A stretch of 64,000 nt of DNA from Pterois miles (Eukaryota; Chordata; Actinopteri; Perciformes; Scorpaenidae). Position 1 is the stretch's first letter; the number at the start of each line of letters is the position of its first letter. Positions 45,301 through 47,545 of this stretch are shown in pieces. The stretch lies in the NCBI GenBank assembly GCA_947000775.1, contig CAMQGK010000637.1, forward strand, positions 21,561,001 to 21,625,000, in the 5' to 3' direction. The position numbers and the translations under genes were made by a program. A model generated the notes under the pieces. It was not told the DNA's origin, searched no databases, and was given only the letters and a program-made list of their open reading frames with translations.

Positions 45301-45469
45301 TGTTTAACGATGTGATATAATGTTTCTGTGTGGCAGGTTTCTGGTGCAGTTCAAGCACGACAAAGTATGCGTGAAATTCGTCCAGGGAGCCCCAAAGAAC
45401 GGCAACAGTGTGTCCTGCAAGCGCAAGAACAACCGCCTCCTGGAGGTGTCGGTGCCCACAACAGCATAA
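6251..45469 (+). CDS. myo1b: myo1b: unconventional myosin-Ib heavy chain, 29 exons in window, 5' end missing
   Basis: Single-headed actin motor that hydrolyses ATP and links actin to membranes through a basic tail; calmodulin light chains bind its IQ motifs. Joining the 29 exons listed below gives 1085 complete codons and a TAA stop, with every junction GT-AG and every phase matching. Window residue numbering used below starts at the Tyr of the first exon; add about 84 for full length. Seen: P-loop GESGAGKT (24-31), switch I NDNSSRFG (76-83), switch II DIYGFEIFE (303-311), converter region, seven IQ-like repeats (about 625-805), and a TH1 tail to 1085. Assignment to myosin-Ib rather than Ia, Ic, Id or Ih rests on near-identity to the remembered vertebrate MYO1B sequence and on the 29-residue lever-arm exons special to that paralogue. 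The estimated full length (about 1170) exceeds mammalian MYO1B (1136) by roughly one 29-residue cassette. Exons for the N-terminal 84 residues lie upstream. Confidence 0.95.
6346..10371 (+). other. myo1b: myo1b intron, 4.0 kb
   Basis: About 6780-7580 resembles a dispersed teleost repeat (it includes TTTAAAGGTGCATACCGCCAC near 7550), but no second copy lies in this window to confirm it. The overlapping open frames at 8197-8471 and 9676-10026 show no domain and no codon signal. The remainder is unassigned. Confidence 0.6.
10372..10476 (+). CDS. myo1b: myo1b exon 2 of window
   Basis: Window residues 32-66. Acceptor TGTTGCAG, donor GTGAGT. Encodes EASKLVMSYVAAVCGKGQ and the conserved KEQLLQSNPVLE helix that follows the P-loop. 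105 nt; both junctions split codons (2 bases in, 1 base out). Confidence 0.96.
10477..12599 (+). other. myo1b: myo1b intron, 2.1 kb
   Basis: Contains the family C repeat (about 10690-11428). The remaining sequence, including the microsatellite-free stretch 11430-12599, shows nothing recognisable. Confidence 0.6.
10690..11428. repeat. Interspersed repeat, family C copy 1, with inverted ends
   Basis: The left end (about 10693-10725, ACTTTGAGCAAATATGA) and the right end (about 11396-11428, CATATTTGCTCAAAATTACC) are imperfect inverse copies. The interior matches the repeats at 50238 and 51443, for instance TGTAATGCCTGTTTCTTTCC and the ATGAGACAGGTAACCT stretch. Likely a non-autonomous DNA element. 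Ends approximate. Confidence 0.6.
12600..12646 (+). CDS. myo1b: myo1b exon 3 of window (switch I)
   Basis: Window residues 67-82. A 47-nt exon after GATTTTCAG and before GTAAGT. Encodes AFGNAKTVRNDNSSRF, the N-terminal part of the nucleotide-sensing switch I loop. The matching phase on both sides supports it despite its small size. Confidence 0.95.
12647..14662 (+). other. myo1b: myo1b intron, 2.0 kb, nothing recognised
   Basis: No exon, RNA gene or repeat that could be supported was seen. Open frames at 13279-13512 and 13688-13912 are short and featureless. Confidence 0.55.
14663..14726 (+). CDS. myo1b: myo1b exon 4 of window
   Basis: Window residues 83-103. Encodes GKYMDIEFDFKGDPLGGVIS and an Asn, completing switch I and entering the central sheet. 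Acceptor GGATCCTCAG, donor GTGAGT. 64 nt. Confidence 0.96.
14727..17001 (+). other. myo1b: myo1b intron, 2.3 kb
   Basis: About 14880-15140 looks like a dispersed repeat: GTCACTGTGACCTCGTAG and GTCGCTGTGACCTCACAA recur about 130 bases apart, with GGTGGTCAAAGG / GGTGGTTAAAGG before them. A T-run sits at 16490-16500. Nothing else was assigned. Confidence 0.55.
14880..15140. repeat. Internally duplicated interspersed repeat
   Basis: Two imperfect copies of a unit containing TGGTGGTYAAAGGTC and CTGTGACCTC lie in tandem at about 14880 and 15010. This resembles a widespread teleost repeat, class not determined. Boundaries are uncertain. Confidence 0.45.
17002..17100 (+). CDS. myo1b: myo1b exon 5 of window
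   Basis: Window residues 104-136. Encodes YLLEKSRVVKQPRGERNFH followed by IFYQLLSGAS, a hallmark stretch of myosin heads that follows switch I. Acceptor CTTTTAG, donor GTAAGT. 99 nt. Confidence 0.97.
17101..19173 (+). other. myo1b: myo1b intron, 2.1 kb
   Basis: Holds a family A fragment (17240-17535), a short CTAT-type microsatellite near 18184-18204, and a long T-run at 19026-19044 (about 130 bases before the next exon). Otherwise unassigned. Confidence 0.6.
17240..17535 (+). repeat. Interspersed repeat, family A fragment 1
   Basis: Shares GGCTCAG and TAGAGCCAGAGTGAAGGTAT, then GACCTCTGACCTCAA and TTTACAGACATGCCCACTT, with the copies at 35460 and 33192. Terminal parts are missing. Orientation is that of the copy at 35460. 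Confidence 0.65.
19174..19277 (+). CDS. myo1b: myo1b exon 6 of window
   Basis: Window residues 137-171. Encodes KKLKLDRDFSKYNYLSLDSA and continues to DDAANFRTVR. Acceptor GTGTGTCGCAG, donor GTGAGT. 104 nt. The exon is followed within about 50 bases by a 42-bp minisatellite. Confidence 0.96.
19328..19503. repeat. Minisatellite, about 42-bp unit, about four copies
   Basis: Units contain ATGAAGTGC, then CTATGGTGTCCTTCCAGTAG, then AGAAAATATG. The two central units are almost identical; the outer ones are diverged (TCTAGGATGCCC at the right edge). Because the unit is 42 bases, the minus strand reads as an open repeated peptide, which is a by-product of the tandem array. Confidence 0.85.
20584..21087. 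mobile_element. 504-bp TIR element inserted in family B repeat
   Basis: Begins CCTCTTAGGACCTGG and ends CGGGTCTTAAGAGG, inverse copies with small differences. The flanks are TTAT on the left and TTAA on the right. This is consistent with a TTAA target as used by piggyBac-type elements. No transposase frame. Family assignment is inference. Confidence 0.6.
21467..21945. repeat. Second insertion in the composite repeat
   Basis: Sequence from about TGTGTAACATTTCAGAGGAT to CCACCAAATCCTACACAC interrupts family B. I recall it as a widespread teleost repeat, but no other copy lies in this window. Boundaries are approximate. Confidence 0.5.
22638..22785 (+). CDS. myo1b: myo1b exon 7 of window
   Basis: Window residues 172-220. 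Encodes NAMQIVGFMEDEVQSVLELV, AAVLKLGNIEFKPES and the following RIKDKN. Acceptor CCCCCCAG, donor GTGAGT. 148 nt. NIEFKPES is typical of myosin-Ib. Confidence 0.97.
23610..24111. mobile_element. SINE-like insertion with internal 41-bp minisatellite
   Basis: Starts with TCAATTTTATTTGTATAGCC after a few bases, a start I recall from very common teleost interspersed repeats. It is flanked by ACCAT at 23605-23609 and again at 24112-24116, a plausible 5-bp target-site duplication. The right third (23904-24098) is a tandem array. Confidence 0.55.
23904..24098. repeat. Minisatellite, about 41-bp unit, four to five copies
   Basis: Units share CCTCTCCAC, CCAAACAG, TAGAGCCAG and GCAGCAC. Units start near 23940, 23981, 24018 and 24059, with a partial unit before them. 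The repeated Trp-Arg-Gly peptide read on the minus strand is a product of the array, not a gene. Confidence 0.8.
24211..24329 (+). CDS. myo1b: myo1b exon 8 of window
   Basis: Window residues 221-260. Encodes DLKEMCELLGTEQSVLERAF and continues SYRTVEAKLEKVSTTLNVAQ. Acceptor CTTTTTCAG, donor GTCAGA. 119 nt. Confidence 0.96.
24330..24851 (+). other. myo1b: myo1b intron, 0.5 kb
   Basis: Contains a short CA microsatellite at about 24404-24434. Nothing else recognised. Confidence 0.7.
24404..24434. repeat. (CA)n microsatellite
   Basis: A short run of ACACAC repeats with two interruptions. Confidence 0.85.
24852..24938 (+). CDS. myo1b: myo1b exon 9 of window
   Basis: Window residues 261-289. Encodes AYYARDALAKNLYSRLFSWL and then VTRINESIK, the conserved helix leading to switch II. 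Acceptor GTTTACAG, donor GTAAGT. 87 nt, phase 0 at both ends. Confidence 0.97.
25050..25115 (+). CDS. myo1b: myo1b exon 10 of window (switch II)
   Basis: Window residues 290-311. Encodes AQTKARHKVMGVLDIYGFEI plus FE. DIYGFE is the switch II motif that couples phosphate release to the power stroke. Acceptor TCCCTCCAG, donor GTAAGA. 66 nt, phase 0. Confidence 0.97.
25896..26179. mobile_element. 284-bp MITE-like element with 26-bp imperfect terminal inverted repeats
   Basis: The left end begins GCCAGTTTATTACGTACACC and the right end finishes GGTGTACCTAATAAACTGGC; the symmetry extends inwards through AGCTA/TAGCT. There is no coding capacity. Similar GTGTACCTAATAAA ends are common in teleost elements (recalled, not searched). 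Confidence 0.75.
26225..26590. repeat. Dispersed repeat, single copy in window
   Basis: Contains AGAGTTAGATGAGAAGATTG, CTCAGCATAAAGACTGGAAA and CAGGGGGAAACGGCTAGCCT, which I recall as a very common teleost repeat. No other copy is present here to define its ends. Confidence 0.5.
28530..28634 (+). CDS. myo1b: myo1b exon 11 of window
   Basis: Window residues 312-346. Encodes DNSFEQFIINYCNEKLQQIF and continues IELTLREEQEEYVRE, the relay helix. Acceptor CTCCCACAG, donor GTAAGC. 105 nt, phase 0. Confidence 0.97.
28661..29397 (-). repeat. Interspersed repeat, family A copy 3, near full length
   Basis: The left end is TAGGGCTGCCAATCAATTC and the right end is ACTTCAACAGTCTTA, inverse of the AGGGCTGTTGAAGT end at 35460. 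The interior matches the other copies (GGGCATGTCTGTAAAGGGGA, GAGGTCAGAGGTCAAGG, CTAGTTTCATATGATACCAG). Antisense relative to the copy at 35460. Confidence 0.75.
29829..29849. repeat. Poly-C tract
   Basis: An uninterrupted run of about 20 C residues following GTGAAC and preceding AAGACCCAC. Confidence 0.9.
31251..31313 (+). CDS. myo1b: myo1b exon 12 of window
   Basis: Window residues 347-367. Encodes GIEWTNIEYFNNAIICDLIE plus N. Acceptor TTTGTTTCAG, donor GTAAGT. 63 nt, phase 0. Mammalian MYO1B has Asp instead of the first Gly (recalled). Confidence 0.96.
31464..31664 (+). CDS. myo1b: myo1b exon 13 of window
   Basis: Window residues 368-434. Encodes HQNGILAMLDEECLRPGTVT, then TFLDKLNTICADHQHFESRL and finally CFRIQHYAGK. 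Acceptor TTATGTCCAG, donor GTACTG. 201 nt, phase 0. LDEECLRPG and HYAGKV are conserved in class I myosin heads. Confidence 0.97.
31903..32129 (+). CDS. myo1b: myo1b exon 14 of window
   Basis: Window residues 435-509. Encodes VLYRSEGFVDKNNDLLYRDL, the KRPPTAGFQFRASVGTLMKN loop and helix, and LQTKNPNYIR at the actin-binding region. Acceptor ATATCAAG, donor GTAAAG. 227 nt, ends two bases into an Arg codon. Confidence 0.97.
32130..32780 (+). other. myo1b: myo1b intron, 0.65 kb
   Basis: Mostly an AT-rich interspersed repeat (about 32382-32652). An ATA-type short repeat lies at 32346-32360. Confidence 0.65.
32382..32652. repeat. AT-rich repeat resembling short teleost TIR elements
   Basis: Begins AGAGCTGCAATGATTAATTG and ends ATTAATCGTTAGTTGCCCT, imperfectly inverse ends. 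A related sequence (ATTAATCGTTGCAGCTATA) ends the repeat near 54970. Likely non-autonomous DNA element; class inferred. Confidence 0.5.
32781..32981 (+). CDS. myo1b: myo1b exon 15 of window
   Basis: Window residues 510-576. Encodes RCIKPNDKKASHIFTESLVC, then RYLGLMENVRVRRAGYAFRQ and ERYKMLCKRTWPHW. Acceptor TTCTTCCCAG, donor GTAAAT. 201 nt. RCIKPN and RRAGYAFR are signature motifs of the reactive-helix and converter region of class I myosins. Confidence 0.97.
32982..34461 (+). other. myo1b: myo1b intron, 1.5 kb
   Basis: Contains a deleted family A copy (33192-33422). The pyrimidine-rich stretch before the acceptor (about 34080-34440) yields long open frames in three frames without coding character. 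Confidence 0.6.
33192..33422 (+). repeat. Interspersed repeat, family A fragment 4, internally deleted
   Basis: Shares AATTTCTTTAATGCATTAAC and CATATGAAACTAGAAAACCT with other copies, then jumps to TGTTGCCTGTTGGGCAGCAG and the TTTATGCTAAATGCAGTACC region, skipping the central part present at 35700-35850. Confidence 0.7.
34462..34555 (+). CDS. myo1b: myo1b exon 16 of window (end of motor)
   Basis: Window residues 577-608. Encodes REGVEVLMADLQVPAEEFSY followed by GRCKIFIRNPRT, the converter end just before the lever arm. Acceptor CTCTCCATAG, donor GTAGAA, a weaker than usual donor (ACG before GT, no G at +5). 94 nt. Confidence 0.95.
35262..35440. repeat. AT-rich low-complexity block (TTATTATT type)
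   Basis: Dominated by TTATT and TTTAT units with few G or C; the open frame across it is a consequence of composition. Confidence 0.8.
35460..36066 (+). repeat. Interspersed repeat, family A copy 5, near full length
   Basis: Begins AGGGCTGTTGAAGTTAGCAC and ends TTTTAATCAATCGACAACCTT, so both ends are inverse AGGGCTGT/AGGTTGTC-like sequences. The interior includes TTAGGTTGTAGTGGGCTCAG, GGGTCCTTTGACCTCTGACC and CTTTACAGACATGCCCACTT. This copy gives the family orientation used here. The structure suggests a non-autonomous DNA transposon. Confidence 0.75.
36594..36743 (+). CDS. myo1b: myo1b exon 17 of window (IQ1, IQ2)
   Basis: Window residues 609-658. Encodes LFFLEERRRQCLQDLATLIQ, KIYRGWKCRSHF (IQ1) and KKSQIVVAAWYRRYA (IQ2). 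These bind calmodulin. Acceptor CCTCATACAG, donor GTGAGG. 150 nt, phase 0. Confidence 0.96.
36867..36935 (+). CDS. myo1b: myo1b exon 18 of window (IQ3)
   Basis: Window residues 659-681. Encodes QQKKYQKIKSATTVVQSYTR followed by GWQ; VVQSYTRGWQ is the IQ3 core. Acceptor CATCTCACAG, donor GTGTGC. 69 nt, phase 0. Confidence 0.95.
37041..37127 (+). CDS. myo1b: myo1b exon 19 of window (29-residue lever-arm exon, diverged type; IQ4)
   Basis: Window residues 682-710. Encodes ARKLLRELKYQKRCEEAVTT then IAAFWHGTQ. It completes IQ3 and carries the core of IQ4. It is the first of four 87-nt phase-0 exons and shares 14 of 29 residues with the next. Its sequence agrees with the constitutive exon of mammalian MYO1B (recalled). 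Acceptor TTTCCATCAG, donor GTACTG. Confidence 0.95.
37128..37512 (+). other. myo1b: myo1b intron between 29-residue exons, 0.4 kb
   Basis: Contains a G-run at about 37223-37231 and a long pyrimidine-rich tract before the acceptor. No extra exon seen. Confidence 0.7.
37513..37599 (+). CDS. myo1b: myo1b exon 20 of window (similar cassette C1; IQ5)
   Basis: Window residues 711-739. Encodes ARMELRRLKQEAQNKHAVTV then IWAYWQGTK. 87 nt, phase 0, acceptor CGTCCCACCAG, donor GTATTT. It shares 23 of 29 residues with each of the two following cassettes. Differences from them include Met at position 3 and Gln at positions 10 and 13. Relative to the mammalian arrangement this is one cassette more than expected. 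Skipping would keep the frame. Confidence 0.93.
37600..38541 (+). other. myo1b: myo1b intron between cassettes C1 and C2, 0.9 kb
   Basis: No repeat copy shared with the next intron was obvious apart from the first bases after the donor (GTATTT in both). Nothing else recognised. Confidence 0.6.
38542..38628 (+). CDS. myo1b: myo1b exon 21 of window (similar cassette C2; IQ6)
   Basis: Window residues 740-768. Encodes ARRELRQLKEEARNKHAVSV then IWAGWQGTK. 87 nt, phase 0, acceptor CTTTCCATCAG, donor GTATTT, the same first donor bases as C1. It shares 24 of 29 residues with C3. The aromatic residue of IWAYW is replaced by Gly here, which none of the neighbours has. Confidence 0.93.
38629..39463 (+). 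other. myo1b: myo1b intron between cassettes C2 and C3, 0.8 kb
   Basis: Holds a CA microsatellite at about 38948-38970 and CCCCTCCCCATCCC-rich sequence after the donor. Nothing else recognised. Confidence 0.65.
38948..38970. repeat. (CA)n microsatellite
   Basis: Uninterrupted run of about eleven CA units between cassette exons C2 and C3. Confidence 0.9.
39464..39550 (+). CDS. myo1b: myo1b exon 22 of window (similar cassette C3; IQ7)
   Basis: Window residues 769-797. Encodes ARRELRRLKEEARRKHAVAV then IWAYWQGLK. 87 nt, phase 0, acceptor CCCTTGAACAG, donor GTACCT. The ending WQGLK before VRREYRKFF matches the last lever-arm exon of mammalian MYO1B (WLGLK, recalled), so this is probably its orthologue. 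Confidence 0.94.
39551..41446 (+). other. myo1b: myo1b intron, 1.9 kb
   Basis: About 40115-40445 resembles a dispersed teleost repeat (AAAGGGGTAGTTAACC start), with a related short end at about 44035-44060 in inverse form. Nothing else recognised. Confidence 0.55.
40115..40445. repeat. Probable dispersed repeat
   Basis: Starts TTAAAGGGGTAGTTAACCT. The inverse of the start, TGAACTATCCCTTTAAG, occurs alone near 44041-44057. Similar starts are common in teleost repeats (recalled). The right boundary is uncertain. Confidence 0.4.
41447..41521 (+). CDS. myo1b: myo1b exon 23 of window (end of lever arm)
   Basis: Window residues 798-822. Encodes VRREYRKFFRANAGKKIYDF then TIQRI. It completes the last IQ motif and starts the tail. 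Acceptor TCTGTAAAAG, donor GTAAGT. 75 nt, phase 0. Confidence 0.96.
41522..41980 (+). other. myo1b: myo1b intron with fold-back element
   Basis: This 459-base intron is nearly half occupied by the fold-back element at 41631-41843. The remainder shows nothing recognisable. Confidence 0.75.
41631..41843. mobile_element. 213-bp fold-back (hairpin) element
   Basis: The outer arms 41631-41652 and 41822-41843 are perfect 22-base inverse copies (left begins AGACAGGAAGGCAATCC). Inner arms 41671-41700 and 41758-41787 are inverse with one mismatch in 30 (left begins TTAAAAAGCCTTTATTATAG). The loop holds GACCTATAGAGGTC, itself palindromic. No coding capacity. Either a fold-back MITE or an inverted duplication. 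Confidence 0.85.
41981..42115 (+). CDS. myo1b: myo1b exon 24 of window (tail)
   Basis: Window residues 823-867. Encodes MQKYFLGLKSSMPSMSPIDK, then SWPARPYCFLEGVNTELRRI and FHLWR. Acceptor GTTTTTGTAG. The donor is AGG/GTTGGT, weak (T at +3, no A at +4). The next exon starts exactly at the expected Cys codon, so the junction is well placed. 135 nt, phase 0. Confidence 0.94.
42217..42326 (+). repeat. Interspersed repeat, family B right-end fragment
   Basis: CTACTTTTACTTGAGTAACA to GCTTCTTCCACTATAG resembles the right end of the family B element at 20504-22035. It fills part of the 283-base intron. Confidence 0.55.
42399..42505 (+). CDS. myo1b: myo1b exon 25 of window (TH1 tail)
   Basis: Window residues 868-902. 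Encodes CKKYRSQFTEEKKAVYEEKL, then EASEIFKDKKALYPS, highly conserved at the start of the TH1 (myosin tail homology 1) domain. Acceptor GTGTGTTTAG, donor GTACAT. 107 nt. Confidence 0.96.
42506..43252 (+). other. myo1b: myo1b intron, 0.75 kb, mostly family A repeat
   Basis: The family A copy 42611-43152 makes up most of the intron. A T-run precedes it (42602-42611). Confidence 0.7.
42611..43152 (-). repeat. Interspersed repeat, family A copy 6
   Basis: Starts TGCATGATCATCCATAGTTA and ends ACTTTGATAGCCCTA. Antisense to the copy at 35460; includes GTGGGCATGTCTGTAAAGGG and GAGGTTTTCTAGTTGCATAT. Confidence 0.75.
43253..43385 (+). CDS. myo1b: myo1b exon 26 of window (TH1 tail)
   Basis: Window residues 903-947. 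Encodes SVSQPFIGDYLEISKNPKYQ, then KLSSAMDEKVLLADVVNKIN and RANGK. Acceptor TTGTCTCAG, donor GTAAGA. 133 nt. The basic NKINRANGK segment precedes the PH-like core of the tail. Confidence 0.96.
43386..43792 (+). other. myo1b: myo1b intron, 0.4 kb, nothing recognised
   Basis: No repeat or additional exon identified. Confidence 0.6.
43793..43945 (+). CDS. myo1b: myo1b exon 27 of window (TH1 tail)
   Basis: Window residues 948-998. Encodes GTARIFLLTKKSVVLADQKT, then GQVKASVPLPDLTSVSVSTQ and SDGFFALKLKE: beta strands of the PH-like fold that binds acidic phospholipids. Acceptor CTGTTTGCAG, donor GTGAGG. 153 nt, phase 0. Confidence 0.96.
43946..45108 (+). other. myo1b: myo1b intron, 1.2 kb
   Basis: Contains the family A copy at 44437-44877 and a short inverse end (TGAACTATCCCTTTAAG, 44041-44057). 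Otherwise unassigned. Confidence 0.65.
44437..44877 (-). repeat. Interspersed repeat, family A copy 7
   Basis: From ACAATGCAAAACAATGACAA to TGTTAACTTGGACAGCCC; antisense to the copy at 35460. It shares the GTGGGCATGTCTGTAAAGAG and AGGTCAGAGGTCAAGGAACC blocks. One end is missing. Confidence 0.75.
45109..45239 (+). CDS. myo1b: myo1b exon 28 of window (TH1 tail)
   Basis: Window residues 999-1041. Encodes GSASAVKGDFLLSSEHLIEI, then ITKLHRTGATAADSEQLNID and ISD. Acceptor TTTTGCTTCAG. The exon ends two bases into a Glu codon before GTAGGA; if this 97-base intron were retained the frame would read Glu then TAG. 131 nt. Confidence 0.95.
45337..45469 (+). CDS. myo1b: myo1b exon 29 of window (C-terminus and stop)
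   Basis: Window residues 1042-1085 and TAA at 45467-45469. Encodes EFLVQFKHDKVCVKFVQGAP, then KNGNSVSCKRKNNRLLEVSV and PTTA. Acceptor GTGTGGCAG. The mammalian protein ends at EVAVP (recalled), so this one has three extra residues. 133 nt including the stop. Confidence 0.96.
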
Positions 45470-46069
45470 AGCAGCTCCCTCGCCAGATTGGGGGACGATT
45501 TAAAAACAGAGACCGCCACCCACTCCACCACCGAATCTCTGGAATCAAGAACCATCACCCCAGTGCCCACCCTGAGCCGAGAAATGACAGTGCAGTTATT
45601 TGGCTTGTTGTGTTGTTTTTCCTTCAGTCTCTTTTTATCAGATTTGCTATGGCACCACTACTATGTGCCACTTTTTTGGCAAAGAAAACCCTTATCTGGG
45701 TTGCATGCCACAGAACTTTGTTAAATGTTTCACTGGCGTTTTGTAAAACTGGTGTTAAGAGTTGAAAAAAATAATCTTGGTGGAGCATAAGAGGCCTATG
45801 TAAACCAGTGGCCATGTTGATCATGATTGTTCCACCTTTAAGCTGAATTAGTCTTCAGAGAAAACGTCATTATGACAACTTTGTGACGAGCTCCAGCCTC
45901 AACTGGCCTTGACTCATCCATTTTTAAGCCCCTCTGGCTTTAAGCCGACGGCTTAGAATCTGAGATGAACTGGGAACTTTTGGGATTGGCACGTTGGATT
46001 TAGTTTCTCTGAAGAAGTTAATACTGCACTTGTTTTCACCTCGGTGTAACCAAAAGAGGATGAGCTGAA

Positions 46070-46075
46070 AATAAA
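46070..46075 (+). promoter_or_regulatory. myo1b: Proximal polyadenylation signal AATAAA
   Basis: AATAAA about 600 bases after the stop; followed by a TA run and T-rich sequence that could serve as a downstream element. Confidence 0.45.
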
Positions 46076-46095
46076 TTTGATTGTATGTTTTATTT

Positions 46096-46125
46096 TCTAT
46101 ATATATATATATATATATATATATT
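46096..46125. repeat. (TA)n microsatellite in 3' UTR
   Basis: About fourteen TA units, 21 bases after the proximal AATAAA. Confidence 0.9.
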
Positions 46126-46627
46126 TTTTTCTCTGAAACAAAGAACAGTGGGCAATTGAGAAGTCAAATGTAATTTGTTAGATAATCGTAAAACCACTTT
46201 TGTATGCTCCTGTATGTGCCATTGAACAGGTCCCATGACTTGTCACATGTCGGTGTACAAATACAAACATAGAAAAACCATGTAGGTGACTGATGGACCC
46301 TGTTCTTGAGGACAACCTTGCCAAAAATATTTTAACGGGGGAACTTATCAACCTGTGCTAGCGATTTCTTGTAAGTTTTGACAGCACTATATATGCGATC
46401 AACTTCCATCATTTCCCAAGCATCATACACACCACAAAGAATCACTGTAAACTGAACGCATATCCTTAGGATATCCTTAACGTACGAATTAAAGAAGACA
46501 TGTCCCTCGCTTCATGAGGGACATGATTAAAGATATTGACAAAGGCAATACAGACATCCCAGTGGGAGCAAAAGTACCTACACCTTCCATAACAAAACCC
46601 TTGGTATTGATCTTTTCTGTTGTGTGC

Positions 46628-46637
46628 AATAAATAAA
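46628..46637 (+). promoter_or_regulatory. myo1b: Middle polyadenylation signals (overlapping AATAAATAAA)
   Basis: Two overlapping AATAAA hexamers about 1.16 kb after the stop, with AACTGTTGTGAGAACCC downstream (GT-containing). Confidence 0.5.
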
Positions 46638-47500
46638 ATGCTTTGTCTCGATTATCCAACAAAACTGTTGTGAGAACCCATAGCAGTCGCCCTCACTGTA
46701 CCATACGCTGTACATAGGCTCTGTAGGCTGTAGCCCTGGCATGGACAAAGGGTTTCTTTAGTATCCTAATTTTAATTGCTGTGTTTGTGAAATAGCCGTT
46801 CTTGCCAGTGCAGCTTGAGTTATTGTAGTGCTTGACCCCCCTCTGACGTAATGTGTATTTTTCAAGGGGAAAGACCAAATATTAAGCGCACATGACCATA
46901 GATTCTTGATGTATCTGAAGACCAGTTACACCTTCTAGTACACTCATGTACGCATTTGGTGCACATATATTTACACGCAAGCCAAATTTGACTGTCAAAG
47001 AAGAAGATTAGAGTGCTATATTTTCAGGTATGTTGACTATAATCTTTTCTTTTTGGATGTACTGGTAGTTGGTTTTGTACTGTTGATTTCTAAGTCATCT
47101 AAGTCATCCAGATGTTTCTCTGGTGACTGTGAGGGAGTAACACAGCCAAACTTGGTCTAGTCATGTTCAGTGTATCTGGGTTTGTACGTTTTTGTATTTT
47201 TTAATGTCACACAACACAGGAACATGAGAAATCAGTTGCTGACCCCCGCATGGGAACGATTGAGCTGAGTGCCAGTTTTGATGTATTCTCTTCCGTTGGC
47301 GCCGCACAGTTTGAGTGCAGTTCTGCTAAGGTGGCATCTTCTTCCCTTTCTTCCTCTTCTGTTTTGTATTTGAACAACGGCTAGAGCTGCAAAATGATGT
47401 CTGCATTCTTGTGTGCCTAATGTGCTGAGAGACACAACATGGAAATGTTTCAATAGAACTCAGTGTAACATTTACAAGTAAAAGTTTTTTTTTTAAATTA

Positions 47501-47523
47501 AATAAAAATCTGTAATAAATAAA
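47501..47523 (+). promoter_or_regulatory. myo1b: Distal polyadenylation signal cluster
   Basis: Three AATAAA hexamers (47501, 47514, 47518) followed by TTCTGGGATTGTCTGAC and T-rich sequence, the strongest-looking 3' end of the gene. Confidence 0.65.
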
Positions 47524-47545
47524 TGTTATTCTGGGATTGTCTGAC

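Larger units (their letters stand above)
45470..47545 (+). other. myo1b: myo1b 3' UTR (inferred extent)
   Basis: Runs from the stop to just past the last AATAAA cluster, about 2.07 kb. It includes a TA microsatellite at 46096-46125. A 145-codon frame at 45328-45765 overlaps the last exon in another frame and is not a gene. Shorter transcripts may end near 46.09 or 46.65 kb. Confidence 0.7.

Noticed and set aside
45328..45765. 145-codon open frame at the end of myo1b
   Set aside because: It overlaps the last coding exon in another frame; the in-phase frame is the conserved one.
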